The position numbers and the translations under genes were made by a program. Positions 18,382-27,746 of a DNA stretch of 64,000 nucleotides are shown in pieces. Source of the stretch: Paenibacillus rhizosphaerae (GTDB lineage: Bacteria > Bacillota > Bacilli > Paenibacillales > Paenibacillaceae); NCBI RefSeq assembly GCF_014192015.1, contig NZ_JACHXJ010000002.1, forward strand, positions 1,054,001 to 1,118,000, in the 5' to 3' direction. The notes under the pieces were generated by a model. That model worked only from the letters and a program-made list of their open reading frames with translations, was not told the origin of the DNA and made no database searches. Position 1 is the stretch's first letter. Each line of letters opens with the position of its first letter.

Positions 18382-21300
18382 AGAGTTGTCACCTGTACCT
18401 GGAATGTCACGATCACAGTGTCTCCTGCCCCGATGGTGCCGACTGTAATGCCGGTATTCGGATTGGCGGTCGGTCTAGGCGTTCCGGCGACCGTAACACT
18501 GCCCGGGACAAACACCGAGCCTGTCGGTACCGGGTCAACAAGCACGACGCTGCTGACGGCTTCGATTCCGTTATTAGTGACGGCAATGGTGTACGTAATA
18601 ATGTCTCCGACGACCGCGTCAATGGAAGGCGTGCTTTTGACGACGGAAACGTCAGGTGACGAAACCGGAATGGTCAGCACGTTGGATAGGGAAGTTCCGG
18701 TAACGACCACGCCGTCCGGACGCGTAAAGGAGAAGTTCACGGTTGCCTGGTTCACGAGCTGCTGCGGGTTCGGCAGGGTATCTACGGTCACTTCCATAGT
18801 TACGGTCACATGGACGGTCTGGCCAGGATTGATCGTGCCGATGGAGAACCCGGTTGAGGGGTCCGCACCGGGCAGCGGAACACCGTTAACCTGTATGCTG
18901 TTGGGAACAAATACGGCTCCGGTAGGAACAGGGTCGATTAGTATTCCTGTCGCCGCGATGTTGCCTGTATTCGTCAGCGTTACCGTATAGACGATCGTAT
19001 CTCCAACCGTCGCGTTTGTCGTATCGGCCGTTTTGTTGGCGTTGATAATGGCCTGATAGACAGGAACGGTCGTTATGTTGGAGAACGCGGTGCCGGTGAA
19101 TGCGCCGGAGTTAAACGTTACGGACGATTGGTTGGTCAGGTTTCCGTCGTCAGGGATGGATAGGACGGTTACGTTAAACGTCACGGTTACCACGGCACCA
19201 GGGGCGATCGTACCCAGCTGAATGCCGGCCGCCGGATTGGCAGACGGCTGGGAAGTTCCGTTAACCGTTACGCTGCCCGGTACAAACTGGCTCCCTGCGG
19301 CGATCACGTCCGAGAAGACCGCATTGGTGACATTTTCAATACCATTGTTGGTCACTGTGACGGTATAAGGAACCACCGTGCCCACCGAAGCTTCAGCAGC
19401 ACCGGAAGTTTTGACGACAGCGACATTTGGCGCGGATACCGGAATCGACAGTGTATTGGAGGCAAATGAACCGTTGATGGCCCGGGAATCCGGCAGCGTG
19501 AAGGTAAAGGCTGCAGTCGCTTGATTGGTCAGCTGTTGGGTTGGCGGTACCGCATCTATGACTGCTGAGAACGTGACGACGGCACCTGTGACGACAACGC
19601 CAAGGGGAATTCCCGCGGCCGGATCGGCTCCCGGCATCGGTTGGCCGTTGAGAATTACGCTGTTTGGCACAAAAGTCGTTCCGGCAGGAAGTGTATCCGT
19701 TAAGGTGACGGCCGCGCCGAAATTGCCTGCATTGTTCATGCTAACGGTAAATACGACCGTATCGCCGACGGTTGCATTGGCCGTGTTGGCGGTTTTCTGC
19801 GCGGTGAAAATCGGCTCAAATACCGGGGTAGTCACGGTATTGGAGAAGGTGACCCCGGAGAAGGTACCCGACGTAAAGCTGACCGAAGACGTATTTGCGA
19901 GCTGCGCAGGCGTTGGCAGGGAGGTCACGGTGATGTTAAAGGACACGGTAACCGTAGCCCCCGGGGCAATCGTACCGATGATGATGCCTGTGGCTGGATT
20001 GGCTGCAGGCCGGGGTACACCGTCGACCGTGACGGAACCGGGCACTAAGGCGGCGCCTGGCGGGATCGGGTCGGTGAACAGGACGCTGCTGACGGTTTCG
20101 ATTCCGTTGTTCGTGATTGTGGTCGTGTAAGTCGCCGTATCGCCGACCGTCAGCGCGGTTGACGGCGTGCTTTTGACGACTGCGACGTTGGGAGCGGATA
20201 CTGGGATGATCAATATATTGGATACAGCCGTCCGGGTAAAGGACCGGCCGTCCGGAAGAATGAAAGTGCCTGAAACGGTGCCTTGGTTTACGAGCTGCTG
20301 CGGGGATGGCAGCGAAGTAATATTAACCGAAAATACGGCTGTCGCCGTCTGTCCCGGATTGACGACGCCAGCAGGTATGCCGGTGTCAGGACTTGCCCCC
20401 GGAATCGGCGTCCCGTTAACCAGAACACTATTCGCGACGAAAATGGTCCCTGACGGGATATTGTCCGTTAACGTGATTTGAGCGGGATAATTTCCCGCGT
20501 TTCCGATCGAGAACGTATACGTAACGGTATCGCCGACTGTGGCGTTTGCGGTACTTGCCGTCTTGGCCACCGTTGGCACGGCGTTGAATACCGGAGTGGT
20601 CACACTATTCGAGTTGGCAAGGCCCGAGAATGCTCCTGACGTAAACGTAACGGTTGCTAGATTGCTTATGTCCCCGTTACCGGGCACGGAATTTACGGTG
20701 ATGCTGAAATTCACCGTGACGGTGATGCCGGGGTCGATCGGGCCGAGCGCGATGCCGGCGGATGGATTCGCCGTGGGAGCAGGCGCACCATTAATCGTCA
20801 CACTGCCGGTCACGAATGACGTGCCCTCCGGAATACTGTCGGTAAACTGGACGTTATTGATCGTTGCGATCCCTTGATTGGTGACCGCCACGGAATAGAC
20901 GATGGTATCCCCGACGGTCGTCGAAGTCGTGGTCGTCGTTTTGACCACGCTCACGTTCGGCGCGGATACGGGAATCGTAACGGTGTTGGATGATGCCGAG
21001 CCGGTCAGCGTCCGGCCATCAGGCGGCGTATACGTGAAAGCGGCGGTCGCTTGGTTCGTGATGAATTGCGGACTAGGCAGCGAGTTGATCACCACGACAA
21101 AGGTCACGACCGTGCTTGCCCCGGGAGCGAGTGTCCCTAGATCGATACCGGCTGCCGGGGATGCACCTGGTATTGGAAAGCCGTTTACGATGACGCTGTT
21201 GGGAGAAAACGTAGTTGAAGCCGGAATCGTATCTGTCAGCGTAACGGCTGCTCCGAGGTTTCCGCTATTACTGACCGTTACTGTGTAAGTAACGGAATCA

Positions 21301-24052
21301 CCGACGGTGGCATTGCTCGTATTGGCACTTTTGGTTACTGCGATTTCCGGTTGAATGACAGGCGTCGTCGTAATGTTCGAAGACGCGGTTCCTGAGAACG
21401 TGCCAGATGTAAAGCTTACAGTTGACTGGTTGTTGATTTGCGATGGAATCGGCATGGTTATCCTCACCTCAAAAGTTACGGTAGCCGCAGAACCAGGGGT
21501 CAGGGTACCGATTGAAATACCCTCGGACGGAACTGCTGACGGGCGCGAGGTACCGTTAACAATTACGCTTTGAGGAATAAACGAAGCGTTTGAAGGGATG
21601 TTGTCGATCAGGTTGACGCTGTTGACATTTGACGCTCCATTATTCGTGACCGTGCTTGAAAAAGTCAGGATGTCCCCTGCGACAACATTCGCCCTCGAAG
21701 CGGTCTTGACGACGCTAACGTTCGGGAGCGCAACAGGAATCGTGACTGTATTGGACACAGCAGATCCCGTAACTTGCCTGCCGCCCGGTAATGTATAGGT
21801 AAAGGATGCCGCCGCCTGATCTGTAAGCTGTCTTGAAGCGGGCAGGGAAGTAACCGTAACAACAAAGCTGACCGTTACCGCAGTATTTGCCGCCAGAGAA
21901 CCCAGAGGAATCCCGGTCAAGGGGCTAGCTCCTGGAATGGGATTACCGTTGATGAGCACGCTGTTTTCAATAAATACAGAGCCGGGCGGAATGTTATCGG
22001 TCAGCGTGACCGCTGCAGCCGTGTTACCGGTATTGCTCACTTGAAACTGATAGGCAAACGTGTCTCCGACCGTGGCGTTTAGCGTACTGGCCGATTTAAC
22101 GATGTTGATGGCCGCCAAGAAGACGGGGATAACCAACGTATTGGACAGAGAGGTTCCGCCAAAAGTACCGGACGTAAACGCAACGCTGGCCCGGTTGCTC
22201 AGCTGCCCTGTACCGGCCAGGGAATTAACGCGGACTTGGAACGTTACGACCGCAGAAGCCCCTGCCCCCAAAGATCCGACGGACACACCGCTCGCGGGAT
22301 TTCCGCTGGGAACCGGGGTGCCGCCTACTGTCACGCTCCCGCTGATCAGCGATGTCCCCTCGGGTATCGGATCGGATATGATTACATTGCTCAATGGTCC
22401 GGTACCGTTGTTGGTCGCTGTGATGGTGTAAGTAATGACATCCGATACGGTGGCTGCCGACGTGCTGGCGCTCTTGACCACCGTCACGTTTGGCGCTGAG
22501 GCCGGAATCGTCAGGGTGTTTGACGCTGCCGATCCTGACAGGCTGCGCCCGCTTGGCAGCCGGTAGGTATAACTTGCCGCCGCCGTATTGATAAGCGAAG
22601 GCGGAGAAGGGAGCGAGTTCAGCATCACCTGGAAGGTGACGGTAACGGAGCCCCCGGCTGCGACGGTCCCTGCGTTAATTCCTCCGGTTGGAGTGGCTCC
22701 CGGCACAGCTGTTCCTCCAACCGTAACCGAGTTTGCTACGAAGCTCGTTCCTGAAGGAATGTTATCGGTGAGTGTAACCTGGGCTGCCCGGTTCCCGCTG
22801 TTCCGGACCAAAAGCGAGTACGTAACGGTGTCGCCGACCGTAGCGCTCGAGGTCGAGGCGCTCTTGGCAACCGTGATGACCGGTTGATAGACGAGGGTCG
22901 TCAACGTGTTCGACACCGACGTCCCTTGAAAAGCACCCGAGCTGTACGACACGGTCGATTGGTTTGATAAGGACCCGGATGCAGGAACAGATTGAACGGC
23001 CACCTGAAAAGTCACCGTAACGGAGCTTCCTGCTGCGAGGATTCCCAGGGTCACACCGCTGGCAGGATTGGCCGACGGCACCGTTGTGCCGCCAATGGTT
23101 ACACTGCCGGGAACGAAGGCGGCACCGGAAGGAATTGCATCTGTGAATACGGCATTCGTCACGGCTTCTGTACCGTTATTAGTGACTACAGACGTATAGG
23201 TTAACGTCTCGCCTACAGCGATATCTGAGAAGTTAGCGCTCTTCGTAACCGTAATACTCGGCAGGGTTACGGGGAGCGTGAGTGTGTTGGAGGATGCGGA
23301 ACCCGATATCGTTCTTCCTGCGGAAGGCGTGAACGTGTAGGCAGCCACCGCCTGGTCGACAAACTGCGGTGGAGAGGGCAGTGAGTTCACCTGTACCCGA
23401 AATGTTACCGTCGATGATGATCCCGCTCCAATACTGCCGATCGCGACGCCTGCCGCCGGATTCGCTCCCGCAATGACGGTTCCGTTAACCGTGAACGTCC
23501 CGGTAACGAAAGAGCTGCCTGTCGGGATGTTGTCGGCGAGCGTAACGTTCGCTGCGATATTTCCGGAATTGGCCACCAAAATGGTGTATGTGACGGTTGA
23601 GCCTACCGTCGCATTGGTCCGGTTGGAGCTTTTGGTCAGCGTAAGGGCCGGCGACACGACGGTAACCGTGACCGCATTCGATGGGATTACGCCGGTAATC
23701 GTCGACCCGCCGGCGACGCTCTGGAAAGAGAAGGAGGCGTTCGCTGTGTTGACTAACTGGTTGGAGGATGACTGTGCCGTTACCGTTGCTCGATATGTGA
23801 CTGTTGCTGAAGTACCAAAGTTCAATGTTCCTAGCGGTGCTCCTGCAACAATATCGTAGGTCGGGCGGGGGATGCCCCCAACCGTTACGCTGCCGCTGAC
23901 AAAGCTTAGACCCGCCGGCAGCACATCCGAAAGGACCACGCTGTTGGCATTGGCGGTGCCTGTATTGCTTACCGTTACGGTATACGTGATGACATCGCCG
24001 ACAACGGCTGTTGTCGTACTGGAGCTCTTGGCTACAGTGATGGTCGGGGCAT
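16715..24052 (-). repeat. Tandem DUF11-coding repeats of ~385 bp, alternating A and B types
   Basis: About 19 units across the two minus-strand genes. Even units of the giant gene (type A, ~130 residues) contain a hairpin like TFTLPDGRTISGSASSNT; odd units (type B, ~125 residues) contain FTSGTFSGTAFSNT. The alternation means the real duplication unit is an A+B pair of ~770 bp. Units are diverged, not near-identical. Confidence 0.85.
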
Positions 24053-25085
24053 TGATGTCCACCTGAATCGCATTCGCATTGACCGCATAGGCATCTCCTG
24101 AGGTGGTGAGGATCAGTACCGCCGAAGACTGATTGTTAACAAGCCGGGAGGAGACGTCGACATTCGTAATATCCCAGCCTTGACGGCCCCCGATGATATT
24201 GTTTCCGGGCGCTCCGTTGGTCTGATTGCGAGTCCCGAACGTCCCGGTCGTATTCAATTGGCCGGCATCGTTGTTGATCTGGGAAGCAAAAAAGTTGTTG
24301 GCAAAGTTGTTAGGACCTGACAGCGCGGAAGCCGTGTTGGATGTCGGACCGAACAATGCCTGGTCACCGGTCCGGTTGGCATCGCCTTCCTGGGCGCTGA
24401 ACAGCGCTCTGCCACCGAGCGCACCAGAAACCGGGGTAGCAAATCCCGTCAGTGTCGTCGTAACCGGGTCGGAGTTGGCCTGAACCAGGACGGCGCCCGC
24501 ACGGATCGACATGTTCCGGAAGGGGAGGGAGGGATTCTGGTAAATGACGCCCAGTGTCCATCCGGCATGATTTCCTGTAGGATCGTTCGCTATGACGATG
24601 GTTCCCACAACGCCGCCGGTCGTATAAGTTCCCGCACCTCCTTGCTGAACCAGTGATGTCACGTTGGCTGACCGAACATATGCCGTGACTCCGTTCCCAA
24701 AATCTATCGAATTGGCGGTAGCGGAATCCGGCGTGACCGTATTGGCTCCTGCAGGGGTAATGAACGTGACCGGATTATTGATAAAGCTGCTGAGGTTAAT
24801 GCTCCCGGAAATGATATAGGACCCGCCCCAGACGAGCTCGGCATACAAGACCGTACTGCCAGATGGGAGGGTCAGGATGGCCGAGGATCTGTTGCTCTGA
24901 AAAGCGTTCGTCGTTCCTGCCGGATAGCTTCCAAAAACAGAACTTGTGTTAGTCGTCGCAAACGCGCCAATACTGTCGAGCGTTCCCGGAACGCCTGTCG
25001 TATCCGATCGGCTGAGCCCGAGGGTATTCCCGGTAAACGTGATCGCTCCCGTAGCATTGAAAGTTGCTCTAACGATTAGAGGAAT
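18378..25085 (-). CDS. Giant DUF11 repeat surface-type protein, probable ATT start
   Basis: About 2235 residues. The N-terminal ~350 residues form a non-repetitive domain (ITFTGNTLGLSRSDTTGVPG, TLPSGSTVLYAELVWGGSY, GWDITNVDVSSRLV). Then come 14 full DUF11 units of 125-132 residues and a truncated fifteenth. Each unit has the pattern VxKSxxxxxATVGDxxTY, then TNNG/SNxGN, DxIPxGxxFVPGSVxVNG and SNTxTxPV. No ATG, GTG or TTG exists in the first 79 codons, yet these codons read as typical family N-terminus; the frame is closed by TGA just upstream. The only plausible start is ATT at 25085, 7 bases after AAAGGGGG, giving IPLIVRATFNATGAIT. There is no Sec signal peptide or cell-wall anchor. DUF11 units are thought to form beta-sandwich stalks. 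Confidence 0.85.
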   Translation of the reverse strand: MPLIVRATFNATGAITFTGNTLGLSRSDTTGVPGTLDSIGAFATTNTSSVFGSYPAGTTNAFQSNRSSAILTLPSGSTVLYAELVWGGSYIISGSINLSSFINNPVTFITPAGANTVTPDSATANSIDFGNGVTAYVRSANVTSLVQQGGAGTYTTGGVVGTIVIANDPTGNHAGWTLGVIYQNPSLPFRNMSIRAGAVLVQANSDPVTTTLTGFATPVSGALGGRALFSAQEGDANRTGDQALFGPTSNTASALSGPNNFANNFFASQINNDAGQLNTTGTFGTRNQTNGAPGNNIIGGRQGWDITNVDVSSRLVNNQSSAVLILTTSGDAYAVNANAIQVDINAPTITVAKSSSTTTAVVGDVITYTVTVSNTGTANANSVVLSDVLPAGLSFVSGSVTVGGIPRPTYDIVAGAPLGTLNFGTSATVTYRATVTAQSSSNQLVNTANASFSFQSVAGGSTITGVIPSNAVTVTVVSPALTLTKSSNRTNATVGSTVTYTILVANSGNIAANVTLADNIPTGSSFVTGTFTVNGTVIAGANPAAGVAIGSIGAGSSSTVTFRVQVNSLPSPPQFVDQAVAAYTFTPSAGRTISGSASSNTLTLPVTLPSITVTKSANFSDIAVGETLTYTSVVTNNGTEAVTNAVFTDAIPSGAAFVPGSVTIGGTTVPSANPASGVTLGILAAGSSVTVTFQVAVQSVPASGSLSNQSTVSYSSGAFQGTSVSNTLTTLVYQPVITVAKSASTSSATVGDTVTYSLLVRNSGNRAAQVTLTDNIPSGTSFVANSVTVGGTAVPGATPTGGINAGTVAAGGSVTVTFQVMLNSLPSPPSLINTAAASYTYRLPSGRSLSGSAASNTLTIPASAPNVTVVKSASTSAATVSDVITYTITATNNGTGPLSNVIISDPIPEGTSLISGSVTVGGTPVPSGNPASGVSVGSLGAGASAVVTFQVRVNSLAGTGQLSNRASVAFTSGTFGGTSLSNTLVIPVFLAAINIVKSASTLNATVGDTFAYQFQVSNTGNTAAAVTLTDNIPPGSVFIENSVLINGNPIPGASPLTGIPLGSLAANTAVTVSFVVTVTSLPASRQLTDQAAASFTYTLPGGRQVTGSAVSNTVTIPVALPNVSVVKTASRANVVAGDILTFSSTVTNNGASNVNSVNLIDNIPSNASFIPQSVIVNGTSRPSAVPSEGISIGTLTPGSAATVTFEVRITMPIPSQINNQSTVSFTSGTFSGTASSNITTTPVIQPEIAVTKSANTSNATVGDSVTYTVTVSNSGNLGAAVTLTDTIPASTTFSPNSVIVNGFPIPGASPAAGIDLGTLAPGASTVVTFVVVINSLPSPQFITNQATAAFTYTPPDGRTLTGSASSNTVTIPVSAPNVSVVKTTTTTSTTVGDTIVYSVAVTNQGIATINNVQFTDSIPEGTSFVTGSVTINGAPAPTANPSAGIALGPIDPGITVTVNFSITVNSVPGNGDISNLATVTFTSGAFSGLANSNSVTTPVFNAVPTVAKTASTANATVGDTVTYTFSIGNAGNYPAQITLTDNIPSGTIFVANSVLVNGTPIPGASPDTGIPAGVVNPGQTATAVFSVNITSLPSPQQLVNQGTVSGTFILPDGRSFTRTAVSNILIIPVSAPNVAVVKSTPSTALTVGDTATYTTTITNNGIETVSSVLFTDPIPPGAALVPGSVTVDGVPRPAANPATGIIIGTIAPGATVTVSFNITVTSLPTPAQLANTSSVSFTSGTFSGVTFSNTVTTPVFEPIFTAQKTANTANATVGDTVVFTVSMNNAGNFGAAVTLTDTLPAGTTFVPNSVILNGQPMPGADPAAGIPLGVVVTGAVVTFSAVIDAVPPTQQLTNQATAAFTFTLPDSRAINGSFASNTLSIPVSAPNVAVVKTSGAAEASVGTVVPYTVTVTNNGIENVTNAVFSDVIAAGSQFVPGSVTVNGTSQPSANPAAGIQLGTIAPGAVVTVTFNVTVLSIPDDGNLTNQSSVTFNSGAFTGTAFSNITTVPVYQAIINANKTADTTNATVGDTIVYTVTLTNTGNIAATGILIDPVPTGAVFVPNSIQVNGVPLPGADPSTGFSIGTINPGQTVHVTVTMEVTVDTLPNPQQLVNQATVNFSFTRPDGVVVTGTSLSNVLTIPVSSPDVSVVKSTPSIDAVVGDIITYTIAVTNNGIEAVSSVVLVDPVPTGSVFVPGSVTVAGTPRPTANPNTGITVGTIGAGDTVIVTFQVQVTTL

Positions 25086-25230
25086 ATGATTACCCCCTTT
25101 GTGTCAAATCCGGAAGAGACGAAAGAAAGGACCTGAATAACAGAATGGCACAATTCAAGTTATGAAGATTGAACCGGGGGTATGTGAAATTACGGGGATG
25201 AAAATAAAAAACTTATCATTCCGATCGCAT

Positions 25231-25307
25231 AAAAAAGATCCGCAGGGCTGCTCCACCACACAGCGGTCTCATTCCAAATGAGAGGTTTGTGGTAGACCTT
25301 GCGGATC
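25231..25307 (-). terminator. Large imperfect hairpin, terminator of the SufR-like gene
   Basis: On the minus strand GATCCGCAAGGTCTACCACA pairs imperfectly with a downstream arm ending CTGCGGATC, followed by six T. The hairpin begins within the stop codon of the gene at 25306. The remaining 25086-25230 contains no gene and should hold the promoter of the giant DUF11 gene. Confidence 0.75.
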
Positions 25308-25941
25308 ATCGGTGGGCTTTGCGGATCTTATAGACACATTTTCGGTCGCCCATGGCGAGACACTCGTCGCGGGATACCTCGGCCCCGAGCAGCGATTCGA
25401 ACAGCTTCAGCTCGCAGGCACACGCATGATTGTATTTTTTCGCAATTTGCGATATCGGACAATTATGCTCGAATAAGGTATACTCATCTTCATTGTTTTT
25501 TTGAAGCTCGACCATATAGCCGTTATCGTTTTGAATTTCGGCCAGCTGCTCGACTTTTTCGGCAAAGTTCTTGCCTTCCATTTTACCGGAATGGTTTTTC
25601 AGCAGCGATTCGCCCCGGAGGTCAAACAGGTGGTTCACCATTTCCGTCCCCGAATCCTGCTCGAGTTCCCCGAGAAGATCCAGCGTAAGCGAATGATACT
25701 TGTTGGGAAAAAAGTCTTCAGCCTGCTCTGTCAGACGATAGATCGCCGAAGGCCTTCCCATCGGCTGCCGAATCGTTTTCGATTCGATCAAGCCTTCTTT
25801 TTCGAGCGTGTTGATATGGCGTCTGACCGCCATGCTGGTGATCCCAATAAACTCCGTAATTTCCTTTGCACTGAGTTCGCCTTTGGTTTTCAGCATTTGC
25901 AGTATTTTGTCCCTGGTTGAAATATCCAGCTGTTGATTCAT
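25306..25941 (-). CDS. SufR-like winged-helix regulator with cysteine-rich C-terminus
   Basis: Protein of 211 residues. The N-terminal winged helix (residues ~8-75: TRDKILQMLKTKGELSAKEI, TSMAVRRHINTLEKEGL, RQPMGRPSAIYRLTE) is followed by a sensing domain ending in HNCPISQIAKKYNHACACE and DECLAMGDRKCVYKI. The cysteines (C-x12-C-x-C, then C-x7-C) are arranged much as in SufR-type Fe-S cluster regulators. Ferredoxin and Mrp genes next door support an Fe-S or iron sensing role. DNA targets are not identified. Confidence 0.7.
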   Translation of the reverse strand: MNQQLDISTRDKILQMLKTKGELSAKEITEFIGITSMAVRRHINTLEKEGLIESKTIRQPMGRPSAIYRLTEQAEDFFPNKYHSLTLDLLGELEQDSGTEMVNHLFDLRGESLLKNHSGKMEGKNFAEKVEQLAEIQNDNGYMVELQKNNEDEYTLFEHNCPISQIAKKYNHACACELKLFESLLGAEVSRDECLAMGDRKCVYKIRKAHR

Positions 25942-26056
25942 GTTAACACCGCCTATTCACTGATCCGGGCCATACGTTCATTTAAAAAATGATTTCAAAG
26001 TATAAACAGCCTGTCGATTTGGAAATCAACAGGCTGAACCAATCGCAAATCGTCAA

Positions 26057-26296
26057 TTATTTGGATTTGTAGAAGTTTTCCGCTTTTTGAATCATATGTT
26101 TTTCTTCTTCCGGAAGATCAGTATCATAATATACCGCACCTACCGGGCAGGCAACTTCGCAAGCACCGCATTCGATGCAAATATCCGAGTCAATAAAATA
26201 TTGATCCGGACCTTCCTCGATACAATCGACAGGACATACATCCACACAATCGGCCGCTTTTTCGTCTATGCAGGCCGAAGTAATTACATAAGACAT
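26057..26296 (-). CDS. 7Fe ferredoxin (3Fe-4S plus 4Fe-4S)
   Basis: Protein of 79 residues. The N-terminal cluster motif CIDEKAADCVDVCPVDC lacks the usual second cysteine (a glutamate stands there), as in bacilli-type seven-iron ferredoxins. A complete CIECGACEVACPV follows. The tail LPEEEKHMIQKAENFYKSK matches that subfamily. ATG 26296 is chosen because the AAAGGGTG ribosome binding site overlaps the alternative GTG at 26305. It is a cytoplasmic electron carrier, 22 bases after mrp on the same strand. Confidence 0.9.
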   Translation of the reverse strand: MSYVITSACIDEKAADCVDVCPVDCIEEGPDQYFIDSDICIECGACEVACPVGAVYYDTDLPEEEKHMIQKAENFYKSK

Positions 26297-26318
26297 TTGT
26301 TTCACCCTTTCAAATTAA

Positions 26319-27389
26319 TTAAATATCATGGTTAATAATTCTCTGAGCCAAACTCATAAAAATACGCCATTGCTCGCTGTCATCTCCAAATACGGCCGGG
26401 GACTTCTCCGGGTCCGCCGACTGGCCGGGCGCAGAAAGCGGGATCTCGGCCAGCAGTTTGGTGTTGAGCTGCTCCGCGAGAGCGGCTCCGCCGCCTGTGC
26501 CGAACAGATCATGCCGCTGACCGGAGGGGTCGGTAAAGTAAGACATGTTCTCGATGACTCCGAGGATCGGATGGTTGGTCTGAACCGCCATTTCACCAGC
26601 CCTCGCAGCAACATGATTGGCAGTAGGGTGGGGCGTGGTCACCAAAATTTCCGAGCACTGCGGAATTTTATTGTGAACATCCAGGGCAATGTCACCTGTA
26701 CCCGGCGGAAGGTCCAGCACGATGAAATCGAGCGGACCCCATTCCACTTCATTGAGGAACGTGCTGAGCATCTTGCCCAGCATCGGTCCCCGCCAGACGA
26801 CGGGCTTGTTGCCTTGTACGAAAAATCCGGTCGAAATAACCTTGATTCCGTGCCGTTCCACCGGTACGATTCGGTTATTATGCTTCTTCGGAAGATCATG
26901 AATTCCCATCATTTCCGGAATACTGTAACCATAGACATCCGCATCGATGATCCCTACGCGTTTACCCTGCTTGGCCAGTGCCGTAGCCAGGTTGACGGTC
27001 ACCGTGGATTTGCCGACCCCGCCTTTGCCGCTGGCGATCGCGATGAACGTCACGCCCGAATCGGCGGCGACGAGAGGGGAGTTCATCAGCGTTGGTGCAC
27101 GACGTACCGATTTATTCAGCTTAATTGCTATAATATCATTTTTTTCTTCATTTGAAATGGCTTTAAACCGGATATGCACGTCCGAGATGCCGATCCCCTT
27201 CAAGGCGCTGACAATCTGTTTCTCGATGCTCTCTTTGATTGTAGACATGTCGGGGTCCAGGAGCACCGATAAAGCCGCATGATCCTTATTGATTGTAATA
27301 TCCCGGATCAAGCCAAGCTCAGTAAGGGGGCGCTCATGCTCGTTGTCTTTCAAGTGGGTCAGAGCAGCGACCAAGTCGTCTTTGGTCAT
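26319..27389 (-). CDS. mrp: Mrp/ApbC-family P-loop ATPase, SalA-like
   Basis: Protein of 356 residues. The N-terminal ~95 residues are a MIP18/DUF59 domain (LVAALTHLKDNEHERPLTEL). The ATPase domain has the deviant Walker A IASGKGGVGKSTVTVNLA near residue 115, then DADVYGYSIPEMMG and VLDLPPGTGDIALD. Typical ApbC carriers have a CxxC after ENMSYF; here the stretch reads TDPSGQRHDLFG, with no cysteines, as I recall for Bacillus SalA. A role in Fe-S transfer is therefore less certain and a regulatory role possible. It precedes the ferredoxin gene by 22 bases. Confidence 0.88.
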   Translation of the reverse strand: MTKDDLVAALTHLKDNEHERPLTELGLIRDITINKDHAALSVLLDPDMSTIKESIEKQIVSALKGIGISDVHIRFKAISNEEKNDIIAIKLNKSVRRAPTLMNSPLVAADSGVTFIAIASGKGGVGKSTVTVNLATALAKQGKRVGIIDADVYGYSIPEMMGIHDLPKKHNNRIVPVERHGIKVISTGFFVQGNKPVVWRGPMLGKMLSTFLNEVEWGPLDFIVLDLPPGTGDIALDVHNKIPQCSEILVTTPHPTANHVAARAGEMAVQTNHPILGVIENMSYFTDPSGQRHDLFGTGGGAALAEQLNTKLLAEIPLSAPGQSADPEKSPAVFGDDSEQWRIFMSLAQRIINHDI

Positions 27390-27666
27390 GGTTGATCACC
27401 TTCATTCTCTATCTATATAGATTGAACTCGTGTATGAAACTTCGTTTCTTTATAGTTCATTCTATCCCTATTACAGTATGGCCCAAAACAGCAGTACAGA
27501 CCTTCTGTGGACAAAACCGGCGATTTCGTGACCTTTTACGGTCTGTTCCCTTCGTGTTTTCCCATTACAGAACAGGTATGTACTATTATCAGAGTAATTG
27601 TAGTTCACACGGGTAATATAGTCAACATATATGTATACAAAGTAAAGAATATTTACGGAACAAGTA

Positions 27667-27701
27667 TTGACAAAGGGAACGCTCAATTATAATAATTAGT
27701 A
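27667..27701 (+). promoter_or_regulatory. Promoter of the globin operon with a Fur/PerR-type box
   Basis: TTGACA (27667-27672) with TATAAT at 27688-27693 (15-base spacer) or TAATAA at 27690 (17). Overlapping the -10 is TTATAATAATTAGTA (27687-27701), 13 of 15 matches to the PerR box TTATAATNATTATAA. The arms AATTAGTA (27694-27701) and TACTAATT (27714-27721) also form a perfect inverted repeat. The rest of the 370-base gap from 27390 shows nothing recognisable. Confidence 0.6.
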
Positions 27702-27746
27702 TACGTTTATGTTTACTAATTAAGGGGCTTACACCCGTGAAGGGAG

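Noticed and set aside
16705..24052. Regular repeats as a possible CRISPR or satellite array
   Set aside because: The period is ~385 bp, in frame, and diverged; they are protein-coding DUF11 units.
18418..24483. Series of plus-strand frames opposite the DUF11 repeats, with repeated VTV and PSGT-type text
   Set aside because: They recur because the minus-strand repeats recur; no ribosome binding sites or independent conservation.
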